NCBI GenBank assembly: GCA_954871525.1
Contig: OX940867.1
Coordinates: 19,445,343 to 19,509,342, forward strand
DNA: 64,000 nucleotides
Direction: 5' to 3'
Source of the DNA: Parietaria judaica
Taxonomy: Eukaryota > Streptophyta > Magnoliopsida > Rosales > Urticaceae
In this document: one piece after another, positions 35,254 through 47,100 of the stretch
How the letters are laid out: every line of letters begins with the position of its first letter
Numbering within the stretch: the stretch's first letter is position 1
Program-made: the position numbers and the translations under genes
The notes under the pieces: model-generated
Databases searched by the model: none
Told to the model about the DNA's origin: nothing
Seen by the model: only the letters and a program-made list of their open reading frames with translations

Positions 35254-35480
35254 CGCTTTGAGCATCTTATGGTCCCAGACTTATGCCAGAATCGTGGTTC
35301 TGGTCTTTCGCGGACGTCTGCGCTTTGACCGGCTTACCGTCTTAGAGTTTTTGCTAGAATCGTGGTTCTGGTCTTTTGCCGACATCTGCGCTTTGAGCGG
35401 CTTATCGTTGCGGACTTTTTGCCAGAATTGTGGTTCCGGTCTTTTGCCGATGTCTACGCTTTGAGCGGCTTACCGTCTCA
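35254..35480 (-). repeat. 68-bp minisatellite, about 3.3 copies
   Basis: CGCTTTGAGCGGCTTA starts at 35254, 35321, 35389 and 35457, with GCCAGAATCGTGGTTCTGGT in the middle. A more decayed copy lies at about 35150. Confidence 0.75.
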
Positions 35481-35749
35481 TTTTTGTTTTTTTTGTCTCC
35501 TCCTCCGTCTACTCTATCAACCCCCCAGTTTTTGAGTAACCTGGAAAGATTATGAAAAAACTTATTCTTGGAGGCGGCCGTCTCTAATTTCTGGAAAATC
35601 TTAGGAAATTTTCTGATGGTTTTCATTACTTGGCGCTTCTTGTGGCGCACTTATTTTACATTGGATAGGCTGTTACATATATGTAGGCGGTCGGGGCTAT
35701 TCACGGGCCTATGGTGTATCAAGGGTGGTAGTGGTGGACATTTGGCACT

Positions 35750-35815
35750 TAGCTTCAACTTGGTTCTTAACTTCAGCTTGGCTCTTAGCTTCAGCTTGGC
35801 TCTTTAGCTTCAGCT
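35750..35815 (-). repeat. 18-bp repeat CTTCAGCTTGGCTCTTAG, three to four copies
   Basis: Short tandem repeat just past the end of the gypsy polyprotein. On the minus strand it would encode Lys/Ala/Glu-rich residues, but it lies beyond the in-frame stop at about 35880. Confidence 0.6.
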
Positions 35816-36958
35816 TTGACATTTGTTTCGGCTAGGCCTTGTAGCGAGGGCGCTACTGGTGGTATTGCTTCAAGTGTTCCACATTCTAGGGGCGAGGAAC
35901 TTCCCGACCCCCCATTTCCTCGAGCTGGTAAGTTCCGTCTCTGATTACTTTGGTGACGCAATATGGGCCCTCCCATATGGGTCCGAGGACTCCCGCGCCG
36001 TGGACTTGTGTGTTTGGCCCCACTTTTTTTAGGACCAGGCTTCCTTCCAAAAAATATCGCGCCTTGACTTTGGAGTTGTAATAGCGTTCAACAATTCGTT
36101 TCTGGGCCACCAAACGTGTGTAGGCTTCGTTTCGCTTTTCTATGACGAGGTCGAGTTCTAGCTGGAGGGCCTCGTTGTTTCGCTCTTCGTCGAAGAGTTC
36201 TACTCATGGCGACGGGACGGCTATCTCAGCGGGGATGACTACCTCAACACCGTATGTCAGGGCGAACAGAGCTCCCACGTGGCGTTCCGAGTTGTGGTTC
36301 GGTATGCTCAGAGGACCGAAGATAATTCCTCGGCCCATTTGCCTTTCTTTTTGTCGAGCTTTTTCTTCAGGATTGTCTTGCTGTCTTTGTTGGCAGACTC
36401 GACTTGACCATTTTCCTGCGGGTAGATGGGCGAGGAATAGGTGTTGTTGATCCCGAGCTCGCTGCAGAAGGCTCGAAGGTCTACGTTGTTGAATTGTTTG
36501 GCGTTATCGGTGATGAACGATTCTGGAACCCCGTGCCGACAGATTATGTTACGCCAGATGAAGTTTGTTGTGTTGGTCTGGGTGATCTTTCCGATGGGCT
36601 CTGCTTCGACCCATTTGGTAAAGTAGTCGACAATGACTATTGCATATTCAACCCCTCCCGGGGCCTTTGGAAATTTTCCAATTAGGTCAATTTCCCATTT
36701 GGCGAATGGGCGAGGAACCATCACTGGCCACAGTGGAACTGCCGGCCGACGCGGTATCTGGGTGAATCGTTGGCACTTGTCACATTTTTGCGCCATTTCG
36801 ATCGCATCCTTCTTGAGGGTCGGCCAGAAGTATACTTGCTTCAGGGCTTTCAAGGCGAGGGAGCGCCCCACATAGTGGTTTTCGTAGATTCCTTCGTGAA
36901 TTTCCCGAAGGACGAGGTTGGCGTCGTCTTCGGGAAGACATTTTAGGAGAGGTTGCAT
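35816..36958 (-). pseudogene. Ty3/gypsy integrase, broken near its C-terminus
   Basis: Read on the minus strand. The zinc-binding part has HEGIYENHYVGRSLA and CDKCQRF. The catalytic core has WEIDLIGKFP (Asp), ESFITDNAKQF (Asp) and PQENGQVESANK (Glu), so the DDE residues are present. A frame break near 36300-36120 separates the C-terminal part (36113-35886) with VLKKVGPN, GPIWEGPYCV and YQLEEMGGREVPRP. A TAG then sits where the conserved Trp of the PRPWN motif would be. Decayed pol end of a Tat-type gypsy element. Confidence 0.85.
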
Positions 36959-37091
36959 GAAGCCGCGTTTGTAGAGCTCCCCGTTGTTTATAACGTATCT
37001 GGTTGCGTGGAACCTGAGTCGCTTTGCCTCATTGCGATCGGTGGGGAGGGTGCCATGCTATAAGTACTCGATTATCGACGACATCCAATAT

Positions 37092-37475
37092 TCACTGGCT
37101 TCGTTGGTGATGTCGAGGACTTGGGCTTTCTCGATCGACGGGTGGTCGAGGGGTTCGACGAGAATTTTTCTGAGTCTTTCGTCGTCGGCCCCTGATGCCA
37201 TTCGGGCCAATGTGTCGGCCTCGGAGTTTTTGGCACACGGTATCTGGGCTATTTCCTTCCACTTGTTTCACGATCAGTTGGGAATCGCAGTGGATTCGTA
37301 GATTTTCTATCCCGAGCTTTTGTGCAATCTCGAGCCCGGCTAGCAATGCTTCGTATTCTGCCTCATTGTTTGAGGCTTTGAATCCGAATCGTATGGCATA
37401 GCGGAGCTTTCCGTCTTCAGGATTGGTGAGTACGATGCCCGCTCCTGAGCCAAGGGCATTTGTGGCGCCATCCAC
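37092..37475 (-). pseudogene. Second RNase H domain (archaeal-type, Tat lineage)
   Basis: Lies between the first RNase H and the integrase. Seen: DGATNALGSGAGIVL, FGFKASNNEAEYEALLAGLE and IHCDSQLIVKQVEGN, giving the Asp, Glu and Asp expected of an RNase HI fold. A frameshift after about 37250 spoils the rest. A second RNase H between the ordinary one and integrase is a mark of the Tat/Ogre gypsy group. Confidence 0.8.
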
Positions 37476-37727
37476 GTGCAGATTCCAAAGTGGACCATCG
37501 GGACTTGCTTTCCTCTTGGTGATTTACGGTATCCTATCGATTTCTTCTTTGGTCTCGACCTCGGTGTCGTATGTGAATTCGGCATGGATTGACCTTTGAT
37601 GGCGATTCGGGGTTGGTACTCTACGCCGTATTCTCCCAGCTTTGCGACCAAATTGCCATGCGTGAAGAGGTGCCTTTCAGGAGCGTCTTTCGCATGGGGT
37701 GCTCAGTTAGCACTACGATTTGTGAGC

Positions 37728-38829
37728 TTAGAAGTATGGGCGTAGTTTATTTGCAGTGGTAACCAGTGCGAGTGCCAACTTTTCGATTTGTGTGTAACGC
37801 GTTTCGGCGTCGAGAAGGGCCTTGCGGACATAGTAGATTGGCACTTGCTTCTTCTCTTCTTCTCGGACCAAGACGGCGCTGACTGCCCTGGTCGAGACGG
37901 AGAGGTAGAGGAATAGTGTCTCTTCGTCCCTTGGTTTTGCCAATAGAGGAGGCGACCCGAGGTAGGCTTTTAGCTCCTGGAAGGCGGCTTCACATTTTTC
38001 GTCCCAGGTGAAATTCTTTTCGCTTTTGAGGGCTTGAAAGAACGGTTGACATCGGTCCGTGGCTTTTGGCATGAACTAGCCAACGGCATTGATGCAAGGC
38101 TTGGATCTTCTCCTCGATTCCTCGTCGGTTAATGATGTATCCCAAGAACTTTCTTGATTCGAGTCCGAATGCGCATTTGGCGGGATTCAAGCTCATCTGA
38201 TATTTTCAGAGAAGCATGAATGTCTATTGTAGATCCTTGATATGGTCGGTCTCTTTGAGGCTTTTGACGATCATGCTGTCAACGTAGACTTCCATGGTCT
38301 TTCCGATCAGCGGAGCGAACATTCGGTTTACCAGACACTGGTATGTGGCTCCGGCGTTCTTGAGTCCGAAGGGCATGACTTTGTAGCAATAGAGGCCACG
38401 GTCAGTCACGAACGTCGTGTGTATCTGGTCGGGTTCATGCATTTGGATTTGGTTGTATCCTGAATAGGCATCCATCATACTCATAAGCTGGTAGCCGGCG
38501 GTGGCGTCCACTAACTGGTTCATTCTTGGGAGCGGGAAGCAGTCTTTTGGACATGCTGCGTTGAGGTCGGAGTAGTCTATACAGATTCTCCATTTGTCGT
38601 TAGGCTTCTTGACCATCACGACGTTGGATACCCAGTCGGGGTACGTGACTTCCTTGATGAAATTTGCAGCGATAAGCTTGCTGACTTCTTCGTTGATCGC
38701 TTGATATCTTTCAGGGTCGAACGCCCGTCGCCGCTGTATTTTCGAGGTCCTTCCTTTTTCAATGTTGAGTCGGTGGATGGCGTGCTGTCGTAAGCAACCC
38801 AAATTAATATTAAAAACTGTAACCTGCAA
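37728..38829 (-). pseudogene. Ty3/gypsy reverse transcriptase and first RNase H, truncated and decayed
   Basis: Homology begins at about 38795 (HRLNIEKG), runs through FIKEVTYPDWVSNVVMVKKP, CPKDCFPLPRMNQLVDATAG, FMDAYSGYNQI-like and MPFGLKNAGATYQ, and reaches the active site YVDSMIVKS, where the second catalytic Asp is Ser. Frame breaks at about 38224 and 38070 separate RKFLGYIINRRGIE and the RNase H block (FTWDEKCEAAFQELKAYL, LYLSVSTRAVSAVLV). Gag, protease and the N-terminal part of reverse transcriptase are missing; the sequence stops about 45 bp before direct repeat B. Confidence 0.88.
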
Positions 38830-38838
38830 AACTTATGT

Positions 38839-39501
38839 TGACATTTGATTCATAATTCTGACAATCGCTTTCTTTTATATAATATATCGAATTTCTAATT
38901 TTCATAGAAAGACGGTGTTGATGCTGTATTTTAGATCAAACACTGTAGCGGCCCAATTGCTTGTGTTGGACTGGGCCCAATGTCGTTTTGTGGACTTTGG
39001 TGGGCTTTGGAAAAGAATCCCTGGCATCTAGGGTAGAATAGATCATTCGATGTCCGCGGACCGGCGATCCGGGCCACCACGCTACCTATTACCGCTGGGC
39101 CTGGAATGGACAAGGCCCGAGTTACAGGTCTGGGGCGCCACGCAGATCGGGTCTTCACAAATGGGAGATCACAATTTCAACATTTTCAGTGGACCCTGGT
39201 AGATCAGACCCTCGACCTGTGCTACTTATCCCAGTCCGGGTCGTATGGTCTATCCGCAAAGTCAGTATATCTGATCTAAGATACGAGACTGAGGGACAGA
39301 ACAAGCACCGCACGGATCCGGGACCTTGACTGGGGGGTCGCAAATGTGTAAACGAAAGAGATGGATTTCATCGTATTAATGTATATTCATTTGGACGAAA
39401 TTGTAACTCAATAAATATCCCCTTATTTTATCAAGTACTAGAAGTAACTGGTAAAATATGAGACTAAAATCTCGCCGCCTTTGGTTGGGTCGATGAGGTC
39501 A
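38839..39501 (-). repeat. LTR-like direct repeat, copy B
   Basis: 663 bp, closely matching 33997-34657 with scattered substitutions. See copy A. The two copies enclose the truncated gypsy pol. Confidence 0.75.
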
Positions 39502-40038
39502 TTTTTTTTCTTGGGTAGACAAGAGAAAACACTTCAGCCTTTTCTTTTGAACTTTCGCGCATTCTTTGCGATGTCGATTGTCACAAACTATTCCTATTAG
39601 CCGAGGGGATCTCAAAGGTTGTGAATCCTTGCCCAACTGCTGATTTTACAAGCGGCGTCTCCTCGGAAATCGTCTCGTCCCTTTAAATCTTCCTAAGTCG
39701 TTTCGTATCAGTGCGTGTCAGCGCGTGTTCTCGAGTGTCAGAAATCACTCAAGTGCATCTCGGGTATTTTGAAACTCGCTGGATCTGAGCCCTTGATTTA
39801 TTTTGCACCTTTGAACCCCGTCCGTCGGATTTAGATGCTAGCTGGGTATTTAACCCAGTTCTTCGTCTTTCCCTTTTCATTTTCATACGATTTCTTCCCG
39901 AGTTTCCTCTGTCTTACGTGATTTCCTGGATTCCTTCATTAATCCATCAATATTTCCTATTTATTATGGTGATTCTCCTTGCATTTTCTTCACCACAAAT
40001 ATCTCCCTTCTCTGTTAAAAATATTTATATAGGAGAAG
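39502..40038 (+). other. Probable leader of a gypsy-type ORF fragment
   Basis: CT-rich, no ORF, ending GGAGAAG before an ATG. Presumably the untranslated part of the element whose coding start follows. Confidence 0.4.
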
Positions 40039-40224
40039 ATGGCCTCCGTGGCTAAAACGGTTCCTCCCTTCAAGTTTCCTCGCTCCTCCACGGAGCAAGA
40101 TGATGTTGAGAAGATTTCACGGACATTTTTTCTTGCCAATAGTTAGTATGTTCGTGTCACTAAGAAATATGATCGTCCTGACCCTGTTGAGGAAGGTTGG
40201 ACCTGTGTCTTCGAAACTTTCTTC
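40039..40224 (+). pseudogene. N-terminal fragment of a gypsy-type-transposon protein
   Basis: ATG at 40039, 35 codons, an in-frame TAG at 40144, then 25 more open codons ending EEGWTCVFETF at the edge of the LTR insertion. The order (short N-terminus, then DRPDPVEEGWTCVFETF) resembles the entry to the putative gypsy type transposon domain, the family also seen in the antisense ORF at 18567-21648. Cut off by the LTR at 40225. Confidence 0.5.
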
Positions 40225-41177
40225 TGTTGGACATGTGTCCTTAAATAAGCTGTTTTTCCCTAATTGTAAAATATTTTGACCAAAGTCGTTGAATAAAAGA
40301 TGTTACTTATTATGTTAATCTTATTATAGTTTCTGTTTTTCCCTAATCTTATTTGGTTGATTAGATCGGTTAAGATAAAATCTCAACCGTTGGATCATGA
40401 TAATTAATTTGGAAGCCCAAATTCGAAAATGACATGGTGACCAAGTATGATTTTCAAATATGGTTAATTAATTGTATCAATTGGATTGGTTTAAGATTTA
40501 ATCTTAACCATTGGATTGAAAATTAATTAACATGTATATATGGCATGTATAATTCGAATTAATGGAGCGAGAAATCGAACTCTATTGCTTGGTAATCAAG
40601 CTTGGAGAGTTGACTTTGTCCTAAATGAATATGGTCCATTAGATTGGTTATCGAATTAATTCCAACCATTGGAACTAGCCTATTTATTTCAAAAATTCGA
40701 ATTCATTTATGTAAGGAAGTGATTGGTTAATTGCTTAATTAATTGATTTAATATGACTTCCTTATTTGGTTAAATCCCTAATTAATTTGAACCATTGGAT
40801 ATATCTAGATTCAATCTAGACCATTGATTTTAGAGAATTAATTATATTTGTCCATAATAGAATTCGAAATTAGGGAGAGAAGCTTCCCCAATTAGTTTTT
40901 CTTGAGCCTATAAATAAAATGCTCATTCTACACATTTCACACCTCTCCCTAGAGGGAGAATTCAACCCTCTATCTCTCTCTAGAGTGTGCAAATTTCTTA
41001 GATATTGATCTCTCTTTTCTGGTTTGGCCTAGTGAGACGTTGTTCTCCGGAAGCTTTAAAAGAACCTTCAGTTAAAGGTCTGCGACGAAGTCCTGCCGAC
41101 GAAGCCGATGCTTCGGTACGAGGAGTCCAGGAGAATGTCCCAGAAGATCACGGGAGTTTCCCTCAGCATCGGCGGAG
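40225..41177 (+). repeat. Truncated, diverged LTR of the large-LTR copia family
   Basis: Starts TGTTGGACATGTGTCC like the solo LTR at 28757, keeps the CTCAACCGTTGGATC-type repeats, the TATA box (about 40910) and the leader to CAGCATCGGCGGAG. It has large internal deletions (953 bp against 2.7 kb) and is cut at the satellite junction. Confidence 0.85.
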
Positions 41178-44100
41178 GGTTCATGTTTTGTTTATAATAT
41201 CATTTAATTAGGGTTCTTTTGCGTAAATGGGAAAAAGACTCAGTTTTTTTTGGAACACGCATTAATTGTTGAAACTGGGTTTTAAAAGAGCTCTAAAAAC
41301 TTTTAATGCCAAAACTATCCCAATTTATAATAATACTACCCTAATTAAGGTCTAGAAACTCAAATTTCATAAAGAACGCATCATATTTAGGCTCGTAAGA
41401 AAATTAATTTATAACATTTTTCAGTAATGATTTTAACCCGTTAACATCTTGATGCAGAAACTACGAGATAGGGATTTTGCTATATAGGGTTTAAAATAAG
41501 TAAATATGATACAATTACACATTATTAAGCATTTTGAATTTCATGTTTTTATTAAAATATCGTTTAATTAGGGTTCTTTCGCGTAAAATGGGAAAAAGAC
41601 TCAGCTTTTTTTGGAGCACGCATTAATTGCTGAAACTCGGTTGTAAGAGAGCTCCAAAATCTTTTAATGCCAAAACTAACCAAAATTATAATAATACCAC
41701 CCTAATGAAGGTCTAGAAACTCAAATTTCATCAAGAACGTATCGTGTTTGCTCTCGTAAGAAAACCAATTTTTAACATTTTTGGGTAATTATGTTATCCC
41801 GATAAAATTTTGAAATAGAAACTAGGAGATAGTACTTCTCTATTTAGGGATTAAAATGATTAAATATGATACAATTACACATTATTAAGCATTTTGAAGA
41901 TATTGTTTTGTTTAAAATATCGTTTAATTAGGGTTCTTTCGCGTAAATGGGAAAAAGACTCAATTTTGTTTGGAGCACGCATAAGTTGTTGAAACTGGGT
42001 TTTAAAAGAGCTCCAAAAACTTTTAATGCCAAAACTAACCCAATCTATAATACTACCACCCTAATAAAGGTCTAGCAACTCAAATTTAATCAAGAACACA
42101 TTGAATTTGTGCTCGTAAGAAAACCAATTTTTAACGCTTTTCGGTAATGATTTTGACCCGTTAACCGCTTGATGCAGAAACTACGAGATAGGGCTTTGCT
42201 ATTTAGGGATTAAAATAAGTAAATGTGATACAATTACACATTATTAAGCATTTCTAAGTTCATGATTTTTTTAAAATATCGTTTAATTAGGGTTCTTTCG
42301 TGTAAACCAGGAAAAAGACTAAGTTTTTATTTTTTTTAGCACGCATTAATTGTTCAAAGTGGGTTTTAAAAGAGCTCCAAAAACATTTAATGCCAAAAAT
42401 ATCAAAATTTATAATAATACCACCCTAATGAAGGTCTAGAAACTCAAATTTCATCAAGAACGCATCATATTTGGGCTCGTAAGAAAATTAATTTTTAACA
42501 TTTTTCGGTAATGATTTTAACTTGTTAATAGCTTGATGCAGAAACTACGAGATAGGGATTTTCTATATATGGATTAAAATAAGTAAATGTGATACAATTA
42601 CCCATTATTAAGCAATTTGAAGTTCATGTTATGTTTAAAATATCGTTTAATTAGGGTTCTTTCGCGTAAAATGGGAAAAAGACTCAATTTTTTTTTGGAG
42701 CATGCATTAATTGTTGAAACTCGGTTTTAAGAGAGCTCCGAAATGTTTTAATGCCAAAACTAACCCAATTTAAAACAATACCACCCTAATGAAGGCCTAG
42801 AAACTCAAATTTCATCAAGAACGCATCGTGTTTGCTCTCGTAAGAAAACCAATTTTAAAATTTTTCGGTAATTATTTTAACCCGTTAAAATTTTGATATA
42901 GAAACTACGAGATAGTGCTTCTCTATTTAGGGATTAAAATGAGTAAATATTATACAATTACACATTATTAAGCATTTTGAAGATCATGTTTTGTTTATAA
43001 TATCATTTAATTAGGGTTCTTTTGCGTAAATGGGAAAAAGACTCAGTTTTTTTGGAACACGCATTAATTGTTGAAACTGGGTTTTAAAAGAGCTCTAAAA
43101 ACTTTTAATGCCAAAACTATCCCAATTTATAATAATACTACCCTAATTAAGGTCTAGAAACTCAAATTTCATAAAGAACGCATCATATTTAGGCTCGTAA
43201 GAAAATTAATTTATAACATTTTTCAGTAATGATTTTAACCCGTTAACATCTTGATGCAGAAACTACGAGATAGGGATTTTGCTATATAGGGATTAAAATA
43301 AGTAAATATGATACAATTACACATTATTAAGCATTTTGAATTTCATGTTTTTATTAAAATATCGTTTAATTAGGGTTCTTTCGCGTAAAATGGGAAAAAG
43401 ACTCAGCTTTTTTTGGAGCACGCATTAATTGCTGAAACTCGGTTGTAAAAGAGCTCCAAAATCTTTTAATGCCAAAACTAACCAAAATTATAATAATACC
43501 ACCCTAATGAAGGTCTAGAAACTCAAATTTCATCAAGAACGTATCGTGTTTGCTCTCGTAAGAAAACCAATTTTTAACATTTTTGGGTAATTATGTTATC
43601 CCGATAAAATTTTGAAATAGAAACTACGAGATAGTGCTTCTCTATTTAGGGATTAAAATGATTAAATATGATACAATTACACATTATTAAGCATTTTGAA
43701 GATATTGTTTTGTTTAAAATATCGTTTAATTAGGGTTCTTTCGTGTAAATGGGAAAAAGACTCAATTTTGTTTGGAGCACGCATAAGTTGTTGAAACTGG
43801 GTTTTAAAAGAGCTCCAAAAACTTTTAATGCCAAAACTAACCCAATCTATAATACTACCACCCTAATAAAGGTCTAGCAACTCAAATTTCATCAAGAACA
43901 CATTGAATTTGTGCTCGTAAGAAAACCAATTTTTAACGCTTTTCGGTAATGATTTTGACCCGTTAACCGCTTGATGCAGAAACTACGAGATAGGGCTTTG
44001 CTATTTAGGGATTAAAATAAGTAAATGTGATACAATTACACATTATTAAGCATATCTAAGTTCATGATTTTTTTAAAATATCGTTTAATTAGGGTTCTTT

Positions 44101-47100
44101 CGTGTAAACCAGGAAAAAGACTAAGTTTTTATTTTTTTTTAGCACGCATTAATTGTTCAAAGTGGGTTTTAAAAGAGCTCCAAAAACATTTAATGCCAAA
44201 AATATAAAAATTTATAATAATACCACCCTAATGAAGGTCTAGAAACTCAAATTTCATCAAGAACGCATCATATTTGGGCTCGTAAGAAAATTAATTTTTA
44301 ACATTTTTCGGTAATGATTTTAACTTGTTAATAGCTTGATGCAGAAACTACGAGATAGGGATTTTCTATATATGGATTAAAATAAGTAAATGTGATACAA
44401 TTACCCATTATTAAGCAATTTGAAGTTCATGTTATGTTTAAAATATCGTTTAATTAGGGTTCTTTCGCGTAAAATGGGAAAAAGACTCAATTTTTTTTTT
44501 TGGAGCATGCATTAATTGTTGAAACTCGGTTTTAAGAGAGCTCCGAAATGTTTTAATGCCAAAACTAACCCAATTTAAAACAATACCACCCTAATGAAGG
44601 CCTAGAAACTCAAATTTCATCAAGAACGCATCGTGTTTGCTCTCGTAAGAAAACCAATTTTAAAATTTTTCGGTAATTATTTTAACCCGTTAAAATTTTG
44701 ATATAGAAACTACGAGATAGTGCTTCTCTATTTAGGGATTAAAATGAGTAAATATTATACAATTACACATTATTAAGCATTTTGAAGATCATGTTTTGTT
44801 TATAATATCATTTAATTAGGGTTCTTTTGCGTAAATGGGAAAAAGACTCAGTTTTTTTGGAACACGCATTAATTGTTGAAACTGGGTTTTAAAAGAGCTC
44901 TAAAAACTTTTAATGCCAAAACTATCCCAATTTATAATAATACTACCCTAATTAAGGTCTAGAAACTCAAATTTCATAAAGAACGCATCATATTTAGGCT
45001 CGTAAGAAAATTAATTTATAACATTTTTCAGTAATGATTTTAACCCGTTAACATCTTGATGCAGAAACTACGAGATAGGGATTTTGCTATATAGGGATTA
45101 AAATAAGTAAATATGATACAATTACACATTATTAAGCATTTTGAATTTCATGTTTTTATTAAAATATCGTTTAATTAGGGTTCTTTCGCGTAAAATGGGA
45201 AAAAGACTCAGCTTTTTTTGGAGCACGCATTAATTGCTGAAACTCGGTTGTAAGAGAGCTCCAAAATCTTTTAATGCCAAAACTAACCAAAATTATAATA
45301 ATACCACCCTAATGAAGGTCTAGAAACTCAAATTTCATCAAGAACGTATCGTGTTTGCTCTCGTAAGAAAACCAATTTTTAACATTTTTGGGTAATTATG
45401 TTATCCCGATAAAATTTTGAAATAAAAACTACGAGATAGTGCTTCTCTATTTAGGGATTAAAATGATTAAATATGATACAATTACACATTATTAAGCATT
45501 TTGAAGATATTGTTTTGTTTAAAATATCGTTTAATTAGGGTTCTTTCGCGTAAATGGGAAAAAGACTCAATTTTGTTTGGAGCACGCATAAGTTGTTGAA
45601 ACTGGGTTTTAAAAGAGCTCCAAAAACTTTTAATGCCAAAACTAACCCAATCTATAATACTACCACCCTAATAAAGGTCTAGCAACTCAAATTTCATCAA
45701 GAACACATTGAATTTGTGCTCGTAAGAAAACCAATTTTTAACGCTTTTCGGTAATGATTTTGACCCGTTAACCGCTTGATGCAGAAACTACGAGATAGGC
45801 CTTTGCTATTTAGGGATTAAAATAAGTAAATGTGATACAATTACACATTATTAAGCATATCTAAGTTCATGATTTTTTTAAAATATCGTTTAATTAGGGT
45901 TCTTTCGTGTAAACCAGGAAAAAGACTAAGTTTTTATTTTTTTTTAGCACGCATTAATTGTTCAAAGTGGGTTTTAAAAGAGCTCCAAAAACATTTAATG
46001 CCAAAAATATCAAAATTTATAATAATACCACCTTAATGAAGGTCTAGAAACTCAAATTTCATCAAGAACGCATCATATTTGGGCTCGTAAGAAAATTAAT
46101 TTTTAACATTTTTCGGTAATGATTTTAACTTGTTAATAGCTTGATGCAGAAACTACGAGATAGGGATTTTCTATATATGGATTAAAATAAGTAAATGTGA
46201 TACAATTACCCATTATTAAGCAATTTGATTTTCATGTTATGTTTAAAATATCGTTTAATTAGGGTTCTTTCGCGTAAAATGGGAAAAAGACTCAATTTTT
46301 TTTTTCGAGCATGCATTAATTGTTGAAACTCGGTTTTAAGAGAGCTCCGAAATGTTTTAATGCCAAAACTAACCCAATTTAAAACAATACCACCCTAATG
46401 AAGGCCTAGAAACTCAAATTTTATCAAGAACGCATCGTGTTTGCTCTCGTAAGAAAACCAATTTTAAAATTTTTCGGTAATTATTTTAACCCGTTAAAAT
46501 TTTGATATAGAAACTACGAGATAGTGCTTCTCTATTTAGGGATTAAAATGAGTAAATATTATACAATTACACATTATTAAGCATTTTGAAGATCATGTTT
46601 TGTTTATAATATCATTTAATTAGGGTTCTTTTGCGTAAATGGGAAAAAGACTCAGTTTTTTTGGAACACGCATTAATTGTTGAAACTGGGTTTTAAAAGA
46701 GCTCTAAAAACTTTTAATGCCAAAACTATCCCAATTTATAATAATACTACCCTAATTAAGGTCTAGAAACTCAAATTTCATAAAGAACGCATCATATTTA
46801 GGCTCGTAAGAAAATTAATTTATAACATTTTTCAGTAATGATTTTAACCCGTTAACATCTTGATGCAGAAACTACGAGATAGGGATTTTGCTATATAGGG
46901 ATTAAAATAAGTAAATATGATACAATTAAACATTATTAAGCATTTTGAATTTCATGTTTTTATTAAAATATCGTTTAATTAGGGTTCTTTCGCGTAAAAT
47001 GGGAAAAAGACTCAGCTTTTTTTGGAGCACGCATTAATTGCTGAAACTCGGTTGTAAGAGAGCTCCAAAATCTTTTAATGCCAAAACTAACCAAAATTAT

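Noticed and set aside
33997..39501. Complete LTR retrotransposon
   Set aside because: Direct repeats and pol are present, but no target duplication, PBS or PPT at the repeat borders; listed as repeats plus pol fragment instead.
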